From the NCBI GenBank assembly GCA_016785225.1, contig JAFBJZ010000419.1, forward strand, positions 248,001 to 312,000: a stretch of 64,000 nt of DNA, given 5' to 3'. The notes under the pieces were generated by a model that saw only the letters and a list, made by a program, of their open reading frames with translations, ran no database searches and was not told the DNA's origin. How positions within the stretch are numbered: the stretch's first letter is position 1; every line of letters starts with the position of its first letter. The stretch comes from Psettodes erumei (Eukaryota; Chordata; Actinopteri; Pleuronectiformes; Psettodidae). This document shows positions 1-11,800 of the stretch, in pieces. Both the position numbers and the translations under genes were made by a program.

Positions 1-1036
1 AATACGATTGTCCATCAATTTTAGACATTGCTGAACTCAAACAGACTTCTGTCCTACTTTTAGTTGAAGAGGTGTGAGATAAACCAATGCTTAAAGTTAA
101 GATGGAGTTAGTAATTCTTGAAGGCTCTTGGTCTCATGAGTTGATGTAATCAGTTTATTTGATCCTCTGCTAAACAAACCCATCCTCATCCAACCTCTAA
201 CCTTATGTTCACAGTTACAAAGGGCTGGAGTCTGTCTTAGCGTCACAGGTCACTAGACTGACAGAGAATGAATAGAAAGCCCAAGTAAGATGCCTTTGAG
301 TTCAATGTAAAGTGAGCCTTGCTGTATTTTATATGCTAACTACAGCAATTCTCCTCTCTGCAATCCCTGTCTCACAACCTCTCACACAATCATGATGTCT
401 GTTTGCTTGAATATATACATATATTTTTTTCATGAAGGCTCTAGAAAAACCAGCATTTCAGCACAACAGTAGGCAGATAATGTAAAAAAAAACTATTTTG
501 AAGTTACAAGTATCCCCTCCAGGAGGTCAAGTCATCTTCCCCATTGGAACAGAGGAGAGTGACAGTTTCTCATGAACAGTGACAGATGATGTGGCACATT
601 GTGCGTCCTCTGTCCTGCCACTGCTGTCTTACACTTAAGTTGTTTGTCCCTGCACGCTGGGGAAAGTCTCAGTGAAAAGACTGAGCAGGACAAACAGGCT
701 CTGAGCTGTGCAACATGTTCCTCGCTGGAGCTCCTTCCCCCCCAAGCCTCGTGCTGAACAATGTCAAATCTGTGTCCAACACTGCACAAAACTGTCCAAC
801 AAAGTTGCTGATTAGGTATAGGCTGCCCATGACGTGCACACGCGCGGTAGTTGCTTTTTGACGCACATAAATATTACTGCGCTTCACCTCAAACAGAATG
901 CAAAAAAGTGGCTCATATTACCCGTCCTCCCCTACTGTAGATAGCGTAAACTGAGTTGAACCATCGGGATGAACCCGTTGAACCCAAACAGAGCGCATTA
1001 CATACTCCGCAACACTAGGCGGCAGTGTGACCCTGG
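1..1036. other. Intergenic / mos upstream region
   Basis: I see no credible coding sequence here. Short open frames on the minus strand at 532-887 have no recognisable domain. The mos promoter and 5' UTR presumably lie in the right half. An in-frame stop at 1028-1030 closes the mos reading frame on its 5' side. Confidence 0.5.
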
Positions 1037-1144
1037 GTGTGTGTGCGTATGGGGGAGTGTGCGCTGAAAAGCTCTGAGGCTGCAGCGCTGCTGTTCAGTA
1101 AGCGGCGGACTTCAGGCTGCGCAGCACATACTCTACCGCGCGCA

Positions 1145-2161
1145 ATGCCTTCCCCGATCCCCGTGACCCGTCTCCTGCCCAAAGACATCTACCCCTCTGT
1201 GGATATCGGCACTTGCAGCAGCCCGCTGACCAAACATTCCCATGGCGCCACCTTACAGGTCCCAGTTCAGCGGCTCCACGGCAAAGTCGCCAGCCGGCTC
1301 TGGTCATCAGTCATTCACTGGAAGGAGCTGCGATCCGTGCAGCCCGTGGGCTCCGGCGGATTCGGATCAGTCTACAAGGCGAAGTATCTCGGGGAGACCG
1401 TTGCGCTGAAGAGGGTCAAGAAATGCACCAAGAACAAGTTGGCGTCCCGGCAGAGCTTCTGGGCCGAGCTCAACGCTGCACACCTGCGCCACCGAAACAT
1501 CGTGCGCGTCATCGCGGCCACCACCTGTGTCCCCGCGGATTTTGGAGATGAAAGCAGCATCGGGACCATACTGATGGAGTTTGTCGGGAGCAAAAGTCTG
1601 CAGCAGATCATCTATGGGGGTGCAGAGACAGTGGGGGAGGACAGGTGGCTCAGGTACTCCACAGACATTGCACACGGCCTGCGGTTTCTGCACTCCCACG
1701 GCGTCGTGCATCTGGACATAAAGCCTGCCAACGTGCTGGTGTCAGGCGAAGACGTCTGCAAAATTGTCGATTTCGGCTGTTCGCTGAAACTGGACCATGG
1801 GTGCGAAGCGAGCGCAATCGGCCCTCACCTGAGCCACGTGGGCGGCACGTACACGCACAGAGCCCCGGAGCTGCATAAGGGCGAGGGGGTGTCTCCTAAA
1901 GCGGATATCTTCTCGTTCGGGATAACCCTCTGGCAGCTGATCACCAGAGAGCAGCCCTACACCGGCGAAAGGCAGCACGTGGTCTACGCGGTCGTGGCGC
2001 ACAACCTGCGGCCGCCGGTTCAAGGCCATCCGGCGTTCCAGTCGGAACAGGGGCGGCGGTGCGGTGCTCTACTGAGCCGGTGCTGGAGCGGGGAGGCCCG
2101 CTGCAGACCCAGTGCCCAGGAGCTGCTGCCTCACCTGGAGCACCTGCGCTCCCAGATATGA
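1145..2161 (+). CDS. mos: Mos proto-oncogene serine/threonine kinase (single exon)
   Basis: Mos is the germ-cell MAPKK kinase that phosphorylates MEK during oocyte maturation and helps hold metaphase II arrest. The frame encodes 338 residues, close to the usual family length, with no intron, as in other vertebrate mos genes. The N-terminus MPSPIPVTRLL is the family signature and fixes the start at 1145. An in-frame ATG at 1049 would add 32 residues but lacks family-like sequence. Kinase landmarks in order are: glycine loop GSGGFG (69-74), VALK lysine K89, helix-C glutamate near E108, catalytic HLDIKPAN with D191 (HLD in place of HRD, as usual in Mos), DFG at 209-211 and APE at 240-242. The frame is intact. 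The gene is convergent with steap2. A poly(A) signal lies only 36 nt after the stop. Identity is nearly certain. Confidence 0.96.
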   Translation: MPSPIPVTRLLPKDIYPSVDIGTCSSPLTKHSHGATLQVPVQRLHGKVASRLWSSVIHWKELRSVQPVGSGGFGSVYKAKYLGETVALKRVKKCTKNKLASRQSFWAELNAAHLRHRNIVRVIAATTCVPADFGDESSIGTILMEFVGSKSLQQIIYGGAETVGEDRWLRYSTDIAHGLRFLHSHGVVHLDIKPANVLVSGEDVCKIVDFGCSLKLDHGCEASAIGPHLSHVGGTYTHRAPELHKGEGVSPKADIFSFGITLWQLITREQPYTGERQHVVYAVVAHNLRPPVQGHPAFQSEQGRRCGALLSRCWSGEARCRPSAQELLPHLEHLRSQI

Positions 2162-2196
2162 GTTCAGTCTTTCATGTGTCGACTGATTTGGGTTTC

Positions 2197-2202
2197 AATA
2201 AA
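2197..2202 (+). terminator. Poly(A) signal AATAAA of mos
   Basis: A canonical AATAAA lies 36 nt after the mos stop codon, giving a very short 3' UTR. A second AATAAA at 2382-2387 could act as a distal site. Confidence 0.6.
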
Positions 2203-4247
2203 GGGACACGTTTGGTGCTGAATCCCCGGTCGTAATGCACAAACATGCATAAGATTTAAGTGCCTTCTTGTTCATAGGCGAAAGTAGAATTTGTGTCTCA
2301 CGAAATTAAATTGCTAGATGATCATAAGAGGATGTCATTTTCGATTCGGCACACGTAAACATCCTAGCGAGCACTACTTGTAATAAAATACAGCTGTGGA
2401 ATTTTCAAGTTTGCTTACTTCACCTGGATTGTACCTTGATGTATTTTTGGGTCGCAAATGGTCTCGAGTAAATGTATTGTGTGTTGTGTATATTATGTTA
2501 GTGATTACATGCCTAAATGATGATGATGATGATGCAATCGCACTGTACAGTTGTCTTCTTAGCAGGGTAAGGCTTAGATCGTGCACCAGGGAAGACATCG
2601 TTAAAAAATGTCCTATTATAGACTTGTGCAAAGTCCTCTGAAACAAAGTCACTGCACTGTAACATGTAAGAATCATCACGGTTGTCACCTTTTTGGTTTT
2701 CAGGTATTGCTTGCATGAAAACAAGTGCCTTCTACCAACAGGCTGATGCACTCTTTGTTGTTTGCATAATTTGCTATGAAGTGTCTTGAGAAAAGGCAGA
2801 TCAATCCTGTAGGTTCAAGATTGATCTGCAATGTTGTCCACTGGCAGAAGTTGTTCACTTGTTGGAAGAGAGTGCATGTTTAGAAACATTTTTTCTGAAG
2901 TTATAGAATCCAAATGTGTTGTGCGTTACGTTTTAGAATTGTAATATGAGATTTAAGTGTGATGTGTTTTCATTAAAATTATTTTTATACTATACCCCTG
3001 TTTTGCTTCTCAGCTCTTCACATCATGTTGACAGGGAACCAGTTTGTCGCAGCGCTAACGTGTAGCCACAAACGCATATAGACTGATGCATTTTACAGCT
3101 TCTAGTTAGCCTGACCTGCAGTGGGACTCGGACTCTGACACAGGCATGTGGAGAACATAAACATTCAGCACAGAAAGAACCCATGCTGTTAAATGTATTC
3201 AGACCTGGGCCCATCGTGCTTTTAAATAGGCAGTAAACAAACACATTAACACCTGGGGTTTGTTCCAAGTTGCAGTTTTAAAGAGTTGTCTGGATAAACT
3301 TTGCAGAGGAAAACTCAGATAAAATGTTTACTGTTAAGTTTATATTTTAAAGGAATCTTAATTATTCATGCTGCTCAGCTGTGCACAGTGGATTTAGTTT
3401 TTATTCAAAAAGTACAAGTCTGGATGGCACAGATTGGCTGAATCCTAAATCACAGCAGAGCTATAAACTATATTAAGGTTTCTCCATTTGATTTGTGAAG
3501 GAAAGGGCCTTTATTTTTCTTAAAGTCAATTCAGCCACATGGGGAACACACATATTGGCTAACATTTCGTATACATTTCAAAACTTTTATTTTGCATTTT
3601 TTTGGTGCGCTAAGCACTCCTGGTCACAAGGGCTCCATCTGGTGGAGTTCACAAGCCACTCACATGGTGTTAAACACTGGCAAGCTGGGTCTCAAAGAAA
3701 CAAACACGCATACATTAATATTTGATTTTTTTGTGTGTTGGCGATGTGTCGCAACATATCCGTCTAAAAGCTGGTCATGAAAAACACACGAAGAGCATCT
3801 CTGGTCTGAGCAGGAAAACATGTGGTAAGAAACACTCACACATGAGCTACAGGAGCATTTCTTTAAATTCAGTCCAACGGCATGGAAGAGTCACATGATA
3901 TCTGATCAAACATGGTCTCAGATGTGACATCACAGGTGATGTGACCCTATGAGGAGTTGTGTCTCCATCAGCCTCACTTCCACTTAGATACAACACAAAG
4001 AGAGATAAATACTGTCAAGGAAAGAGTATTTAGTTTGACAATGTGGGCACACAACTGCAACATAAGTCATACAAGGTCAGTAGTTACAGTGGATAGTTAG
4101 AGCTAATAAGTACACAAGTACACAATTCACATATCAGCAAAAACTGTTCACAGGAAGAAATGCCCTTTCAGTGAGACTCACTTCATGGTACATGACAGTA
4201 TATGTGGAAATCGCAGGAAAGGAGCAGACGGCTCCGTGCTGCAGTGA
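2203..4247. other. Convergent intergenic region mos / steap2
   Basis: No gene is recognised. The right part must contain the steap2 3' UTR, since that gene is transcribed leftwards. Minus-strand AATAAA hexamers (TTTATT on the plus strand) near 3510 and 3588 are candidate poly(A) signals for it. A short (ATG)6 microsatellite lies at 2517-2534. Confidence 0.4.
2517..2534. repeat. (ATG)6 microsatellite
   Basis: Six perfect ATG units in non-coding DNA 3' of mos. Confidence 0.9.
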
Positions 4248-7200
4248 TCACATGATGGTGACTCTCTCAGGTGAGACGTGGGCGGCCGAGCCCACCGGCT
4301 CCAGGCGCTGGCACCGGTACTGGCTGCTGTCCAGCCCGCGGCGGATTCGATGGAGCTTGCGAGCGATGCAGGGGAGCAGCATCAGCACCTTGCCCAGGAT
4401 CACACACACCGGCAGGGCCAGTGCCACCACGAAGCTGGGGGGCAGGTAGAAACGGTACGCCTCCTCCTCAAAGGCTCGCTTCCAGCCGAACAGCAGGCCA
4501 TGGAAGGTGGCAATGAGCAGGGCAATGTAGCCCAGAGTAGACTGGAGTGAAGACAGGGACACAAATGATCACGCAGCAAATCCAGCCAGTTCAGACAAAC
4601 AACTCCTGTTACACTGCAATATTCCCAGGCCACAAACTTCACTTTTGAAATCTATGAAGTTCAGCAGTCTCTTTGAATGTATTCCTGTTGGTCACTTTAC
4701 CTTTACAAACTGCAGGTGCTGCAAAATGAGAGGTATGAGGCACATGTGTGAGGTGAAAAGGAAAGGTGCATGCTGGTGTTCTAAAAACCAGTGGATAGTT
4801 ATTGCACTGTGGATGCAGATTTGGCCTCTCGACAACATGGCCAGCAGATATAATTTGTGAATTACTGCGGATATATTACATTTTTTTCAAATGGGACAAA
4901 TGCCACGTGAAGTAAGATTACTGTCAGCGGAATGTTTACATATAAACCTGTGGACAGCACGGTGGACCAGAGCAGGAGGAGCACAAATCCCACTGCTGAG
5001 GTGCAGCACGATTTAGCTGAAACAAACTTGAACAGACACAAACATGTTTACCCTCGCCTCTATCATTGGGTCCTATAGGGTTTTTTATACACCAGCCTCT
5101 TCTGTCCCTTATCGGGCAGAGGAATTAAGGCAAGAAGAGTCAGACTTTTTGTTTGTCTGTACCTGTATGAAGCTGAACTCCCGCCAGTTGAGCGTGCTGT
5201 GGACTGAGGGAATGGAGGTGATGGCCAGGAGTGACAGGAGCCCGAGACTCATGATCCCAAAGGAGATGTACATCTCCACCCTCCACACCTCCTCCTCATT
5301 CCACGCGTTCTCCACGTTGGCATGGACCTGACGACACAGACAACAGTCATCATGTTTCACTTGTTTTAGGCATGAACTGATCAACGTGCAAGAAGAGCTT
5401 CAGTTAGGTCTGCATAGATGTCTTTATGGACCAAGGCAAACAAAACCAGTAATTATCCTCTAGAAATTTATGACAGTATGGACAGCACGTGCCTCCTAGG
5501 GTGGAGACTACACATGTGAGAAACACATCTTTGTATGCAGACATCCAATGTACTGTGTACAGAATTAGATATTTGAACTTTAACATGCTACACTTTAAGC
5601 ACAGATACGAAATCAGGATTGATCTTCTTTTAAACATCAAAACAGAACTATCCCTTTAATTTTGGTGGCGGAAGGTCAAATGTGTGAGCATCAGTGTGGA
5701 CATAATGGCAAGACCCTCCATCCCACTGACCTGCTGGTAGGCGGTGTTGAGCAGCAGGTACCTCTCAGACCTCCTCATGGGCAGACAGAGGCTGTAGAGA
5801 ACATGGACGGCAGCCAGGAAGAAGCTGAGGAGGCCCATCTGTTTGCGGCTCTGCAGCCAGCCCTCCAGCCAATGTGGGAAATGCCTGTACTTGGTACCAT
5901 AGTAGAGCTGGTGGGCGGCGGCCAGCTGACCCGCCAGGTACACCAAGGCCAAGAGAGTGATGGCCACAGTGGGCAAAGTCCGGTTCACCATCTCTATGGG
6001 GATCTTGTAGAAGTCACTCTGCTTGTATTTCACGTATGGGTGGATGATGTCTCGTACAAAAGAGTAGGCGAAAAAGAAAATAGAGAGGGCCACGGCGGCG
6101 AGGACGGGGCCCTTCCAGCTAGGAAATAATTTAATGGGCATGTTCTCAATGTCCCGCGAAGAAGACAGGGTGCCCATGTCCACAGGCTGGAAGTTGAGCT
6201 GGCGGGCTAACTCCATAATCTGCAGTCGAGCCTCCACCGAGTCGCTGCAGATGAACACCTGCGTGACATTTTCTTGATCATTGAAACAAATAATCTTTTC
6301 TGCTGAGATATTTCTGACATCAAATGGTTTTTTTTTGTGAAACTATGTGCTGTCAGCTTTAGGTTTAAGGAGCTTTTTTAATGGCAGGACTGAAGTTGCT
6401 TCCTGAGGTTTTATAATCTAAACCACCGGTGAGGACACCTGACTGGCTGGGAGATTATTTCAGGATTTATTCCACAGCAAGGAGCTCTATTGTTGTGCAT
6501 GAATTTGCTCTTGATGTGAAAGCTCACAGGGTTTTTTTTTATTATATAATCTGCACTTAAATTATAAAAGAAGGAATCTGTCAGAGTTGGTTCCAATCTC
6601 CTGCTGTTTTTCTGCTCATTTAAAGGATACTTAATGCAAAGAGGATGCACCATGGTTCAGAGTGCCATGTAAAATCTTGTAAACTAACCTGTTGTTGACA
6701 TTTTTGTTGCTTTCAGAGAATAGAATGTGTTTGGTTGTACCTGTGTGCTGGCATCCTTGGGGCAGCTCTGCTGCATGGCCCAGGCTGAGATCACATTGAA
6801 GCCTTTGACCACGATGGAGTCCGTCAGCAGTGAAGCCAGATATTCGGCATTTGACTCTGGATACTGATTTATCCTCCTGTTGTTACTCACATCCACCAGG
6901 ATCTTTCCTGCAGGACATGGAGATGAACACACAGGATTCTACAGTTAAAGACATACACAAACCTGGGACTGTCAAACTACAACTACAGCAGTTTAATGAG
7001 CTGGAAGGGTTTTTATTCTAGTCTCCTAGACTAGACTAGACCGGAGTGTAAAAATGAAGAGAATGTGTCTTTAAATTGACAGTTAGCGTTCTCGCTGTGC
7101 ATGTATGTTGTTATTTACCTCCCAGTAGATGTTTGAGGTCCCACAGGACAGAGTAGTGTTCACGACGGATTGCCAGGAACACAATACTGGCCTTCCCCAC

Positions 7201-7521
7201 AGCATCTTCATGGTGTGTCACATCCACCACGTGGGGAAATGACTGGGCTGCCAGTTTGGGATGGCGACTGCCCACCACCACATGGAAGCCACAGCGCAGC
7301 AGACGGATGGTCAGGCACTTGGAGAAGTCACCCGAGCCCAGGATGGCCACGGTGGGCTGGGCCGGGGGACAAGCTGCGCCCACGTCTCCGGCTCCCACCC
7401 CGTTCTTCATGCCGTTGGGCAGGAAACAGGCCTGGGTGTGGTGGAGGTGGTGGTGGGAGGAGGAGGAGGCCGTCAGGAACACATGGCTCCTGCTGCCTCC
7501 CATCATAGAGATGGAGTCCAT
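4248..7521 (-). CDS. steap2: Metalloreductase STEAP2 (five coding exons)
   Basis: Steap2 is a six-transmembrane endosomal/plasma-membrane ferric and cupric reductase. It passes electrons from NADPH through FAD and heme to the metal. Coding exons in transcript order are 7521-7119, 6907-6741, 6258-5731, 5327-5163 and 4541-4248. All introns are GT-AG and the phases join exactly, giving 518 residues. The N-terminal oxidoreductase domain shows the nucleotide-binding turn G62-S-G-D-F66 and GSR at 84-86. Membrane segments occupy roughly 240-258, 284-304, 333-350, 385-405, 424-441 and 460-480. The likely heme ligands are H342 and H435. The C-terminus HVSPERVTIM matches STEAP2 rather than STEAP1, 3 or 4. 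The protein is about 28 residues longer than I recall for human STEAP2 because of a Ser/His-rich insert at residues 9-30 and a Gly/Ala-rich stretch near 41-52. The gene is head-to-head with alg14. Confidence 0.95.
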
Positions 7522-7537
7522 CCTTCCACCCTGTCAC

Positions 7538-7558
7538 TTCTTCTTCTTCTTCTTCTTC
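7538..7558. repeat. (TTC)7 microsatellite in the steap2 leader
   Basis: Seven perfect TTC units end 17 nt upstream of the steap2 start codon. They read as GAA repeats in the steap2 sense strand, so they are probably in its 5' UTR. Confidence 0.9.
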
Positions 7559-7995
7559 TGTGGTTTTCTGCTTAGGAAGATTTCAGTGGGTCTAAGGGAG
7601 GTAAGCATAAAGTATATTAGAGCATCAGTCATCTGTGAGGTTTTTTGTGGGAAATCATTCTTGACATCCCATGCCCAGTCAGTGACTATATCACTTTGGG
7701 CTATTAGCTGTTCCCTATGGTGGGAATGATGAATGCATGGTCGCATTTTATGCCTTTCATTTAAATTCAAACTTGGATGTATTTTCAAAGCATGTCTAAA
7801 CAAATTATATAGGCTAGTTCTCACAAATCAGTGCATTTCATATCAGACATATATTATCAGGTACTTTACCAATTGAGATAGTTACTCATCAGAATCAGCT
7901 ATTAATGACTTTTAACTTGTATGATTATAAATAACGTATATTTGAGGTTTTCGAGCTAGGTAGTTAATACATGCTGACTTGAAATTTTATTTCCC

Positions 7996-8018
7996 GTGTG
8001 TGTGTGTGTGTGTGTGTG
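7996..8018. repeat. (GT)11 microsatellite
   Basis: Perfect GT dinucleotide run within the steap2/alg14 divergent region. Confidence 0.95.
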
Positions 8019-8223
8019 GTGTGGGCACGACAGGGGTGGAGGGCTGAAGTCCTGACTGTCTCCTCTGGCTACCCATCATCTGCAGTTACAGCTCTGTAAA
8101 CGCAGATCAGAGGACACTGGTGCTCCGGCAGACGCTGTGTCTTCTGGTCATGACCTTGTCTCAGCAGGCATGTGTGAAGGACACGGCCGCGTGCCTGTGT
8201 GCACCTGTAGCGCTGCAGCACGG

Positions 8224-8244
8224 CCGCCGCCGCCGCCGCCGCCG
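8224..8244. repeat. (CCG)7 trinucleotide tract
   Basis: Perfect CCG run followed by CTG units, in the CpG-richest part of the steap2/alg14 divergent region. In the steap2 sense strand it reads CGG, a type of repeat common in vertebrate 5' UTRs and promoters. It could be translated as poly-alanine, but no start or homology supports coding. Confidence 0.9.
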
Positions 8245-8877
8245 CTGCTGCTCCTCTACCATGGAGCCGCACAACACATAAGCGGGATGATGACAACACG
8301 ATCACACATTCACACACGACATGAGCTACACTCACTGTTTCAGCGGGATGTTATGTTACCCACCTGTCATTCATAGAGACGCTGCTGTTAGCGCAGAGAC
8401 CAGCTGCCAGCTGCCCGTCCTCATCCTGATGATGCTCAGCCTCCTCGGTTGAAACACATGCTGCGTTTACGTACTGTCGGAGATAACATCCTGCGTCTCA
8501 TAATAATGCTTGTAGTTTTCGTGTCAACCACATGCATGCATGCATACATACAAACACACATACATGCCGAAATACATATATGCATTTAATTACAAATTAT
8601 TAAACAGCCCTTCGGATTATTTTACCGTAAGAGTTTTGATCCCACTACAGATGCAGAAAAACCTTTCTCCTATGTTTCTCTCAACTCAGGACTATCCACA
8701 CAGAGGAGAAATGGAACTAGTCCAACATTTTATTTTATTTTATTTTACTTCATTGTATTTTGTGTGTTCATTCGAGTCCAATAGGTGGCGTTAATGCACC
8801 AATAAACTGATGTATCAACCGCCGTAAAAGTCAGCAGAGGAAGAGGATGCGGAAAAAGTAGAAGAAGACGGGACAGC

Positions 8878-11800
8878 ATGGCTGCCATAACGCCTCTGGC
8901 AGGGGCTATGTTATCTGTTTTACTCGTATGCTTGTTATTTATTATCCGGTTATGCATCGTTGTGAAGACCGGAGCAAAATATAAACCTGGAACCAAAGGT
9001 CAAGTCACCGTTCTCGTCGTTGCAGGATCAGGTAACGTTAATGGCGCTGATTTACATCCATGTACAACTATATGTGCCGATCTCTGCCGTCATAGAGTTT
9101 GATTTTTCAGCGTTGTTAACATTTTTTATGGACTCTTGTTTGTTTGCATGCGTTCGAATGAATAGTCACAATATCCTTGAACGCATAAGAAGCTACTCAT
9201 AGGTAACCTCACACAGTGTGACAAATGTCCAAAGTGCAACACTTCCGTATACTGCCGTTGCTCGGTCCAGGTAATAATGACGTCTGATCATAACAATGAC
9301 GACAACTATGGCCAAAATTAAGTGGACACCTGATTGTTCTTGCCATTGGATTTCCTTCCGGTTTGGGAATCTGTCCAGAACTGATGTTAGGTATTGCGGC
9401 GTGTGTTTCCAGGGGGTCATACCACAGAGATCTTGCGGCTGATGGAAAGCCTGTCTGCAGCCTACACGCCTCGACACTATGTTATTGCTGACACTGACAG
9501 GATGAGCGAGGAGAAGATTTGCACGTTTGAAAGCACTAAACAACACTCGGACTCTGAGTCACAGGTATGTGCGCAGCATGTGGGTCTTTCTGTGGCAGGT
9601 CCAGAAAAGGTTTATCGCAGAACCTTCTCAGATTTTGTTCCTTGACAGCAGATTTGTGTATGGAAGGTAGGGACAAAGTGCTGCTGAATTGTCTCTACCA
9701 TTATTTTTCCTTATTTTAATATAAAGTGAGGGTATGGGGAGACCTTCTGGGGAGACCTGACCTGATGATCTGGCAGCAGACTAAAAAGATGTTCCCTCGA
9801 TAGAACTATCATCATTTGACAGATTTTTAACTTGTAGGTGTAAGGCAATAGCTTATTTGTGAACATTGCTCAGTCAGTTGTTTTTATCAAACAACTTTAT
9901 CACAAGGCGAATTAGGACTTCTGATCCCATTTTCAACAGGAAACCAAAGTGTCAGTGACAGCTTAGCTGCTCTGTGATCAGTTCAAACAGTTCTAAGGAT
10001 GTTATATGGGAATAATAATAAGACACATCAACCCTATAGATACATTAGAAAGGGAGGGGTTTCTGAAAGTGTCTGACAAGTGACACGCAGTTCTGATGGA
10101 GCACACTGGCCCTTATACTCCATCAGAACAATATAAAGAAGCACTGTACGCTGAACAGACAACAGGCTGAAGGGAGTACAGAGTGACAGGAGAAGGGTCG
10201 ACTGGTTGGTGAAGCGTTCGTGTCATTGTAGAGGCGGTCAGCTAATGCAGCAGGTGAGGGGCTGCAGTGCGAGTGTTCACCAGCAGGTGGCACGAGTACA
10301 CTTCTGACATGGTTTCAGCTGGAGTTACAAGGCACCGAACTATCTTTTCAGGTGTTTGGTAGTACATGCATTTTGGGTCACATGAGTAGATGATGATGTC
10401 AGTATATTTGTTTTTAATCATCAAAACAGTTTAACCCTCTCAAAGTATTAAATTTACCAGTCAAGTACAGAAAAGCAAAAAATTCTCACATTCTCGGGCC
10501 TTGAACCAGTGAATAATTTTTGCACGAAAAAATGGCTTAAATAGTTTGCAGAGTTGTTGAGGACAAATCATCTGTTAAAGTTTTGATTGCAGCATGAGTT
10601 TTGTACAAATACTCTACTTAGGATAAAGTGGAATCTATGTATTAATCTGAAAGACACTATGCTAAGTGTATCCTTAATGCCTTGAGCAGCACAATTGAAA
10701 TTTCTTCCATATCCCTGATACTGGTCTGGATGTTTGTCACATCGCAAAACCAGCAGTGAGGTCCTTTTTAGTGCCCACGTTGAACCCGTGCCCTTGTTCC
10801 ACAGTTCACCATCTGTCGGATCCCGCGGAGCCGGGAGGTGCATCAGTCTTGGAGTTCCTCTGTCATCAGTACCCTGAAAGCCCTGCGGTACTCCCTCCCT
10901 CTGGTGTTCAGACTCAGACCCGACATGGTAAGAAGTCACGCACCAATATACCTGCATACGTTATACATACACAATGACAGAGCATGACAATGTGCAATGC
11001 ACTACAGACTACTGCATAGCATGCAAACCTGGTGCAGTGAAATTACGGCAAATGCAAGATTCATTGTTTTCTGGTGCGTGACCCCCACGAGAAACTAAAA
11101 GCCATCATGTCTCTGCCTCCGGCGCACACACTGGGGCCATCCTTTTTATAATCCTTCTCTTGTGAACCCTCCATCTTTATGGAAGCATGGTACAAAACTG
11201 CTCAAGTGCCCTTGGCCTCTGGAAAAGCAGAAAATCCATCCAACTCCATCCTGCACTTGCAGCCACATGCTGGTAAAATACAGATATAAACATTGGGGGG
11301 AAAAAAATCCCTCCTTATGAAAGACACAGTGCTGACATTTAACTCGTGTTGTGCAACAGGATCATGCTCATTGAATTACGCAGCCTCTTTGTCATTAATA
11401 GATTGGCTTCTAAAAGATATTCCCATTCCAAGAACATATTAAACAGTTTCCGATTTAGAGCCAGAACATTTGATCAGCGCAGAATGCCACTTTATTTATT
11501 TTATTCGGGAATAGGAGAGAAGCAGAACAATGTTCACGGTAATGCGTGTACACTGTTGTTGTTGTTGTAGCTCTCTGGACAGTATCTGTTTAACATTATC
11601 TTTCATTTCTGAAGTAATCTCCGAGATTATTCATAAATCTATTTGTCCTCCTTAAATAAAGAAGTGTAAGTTAACCTGCTAGATGGGCTTAACATTCGTA
11701 GAATGAATTATACTGTACGTGTAACTGGGCCAAGATAAACAGAGCTAAAAACGGAGCCCTTTTGTTCACCGTCACTGAACTGATACATAAAGCAGATAAG

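Larger units (their letters stand above)
7522..8877. promoter_or_regulatory. Divergent intergenic region, steap2 / alg14 (probable bidirectional promoter)
   Basis: The two start codons point away from each other, 1356 bp apart. The interval carries a TTC tract just upstream of the steap2 ATG, a GT tract, a CCG tract in a locally CpG-rich patch (about 8160-8260), and a CTCF-like word at about 8779-8791. No TATA box stands out. Untranslated first exons of steap2 may lie here, but I could not place them. Promoter activity is inferred from the gene arrangement, not from a defined motif. Confidence 0.5.

Noticed and set aside
532..887. Minus-strand open frames of 72-85 codons upstream of mos
   Set aside because: No domain, no splice partners and no clear start context; normal chance length for this composition.
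8069..8335. Poly-alanine-containing frame on the minus strand
   Set aside because: It is the translation of the CCG tract in the steap2/alg14 promoter region; the rest has no similarity to any family I know.
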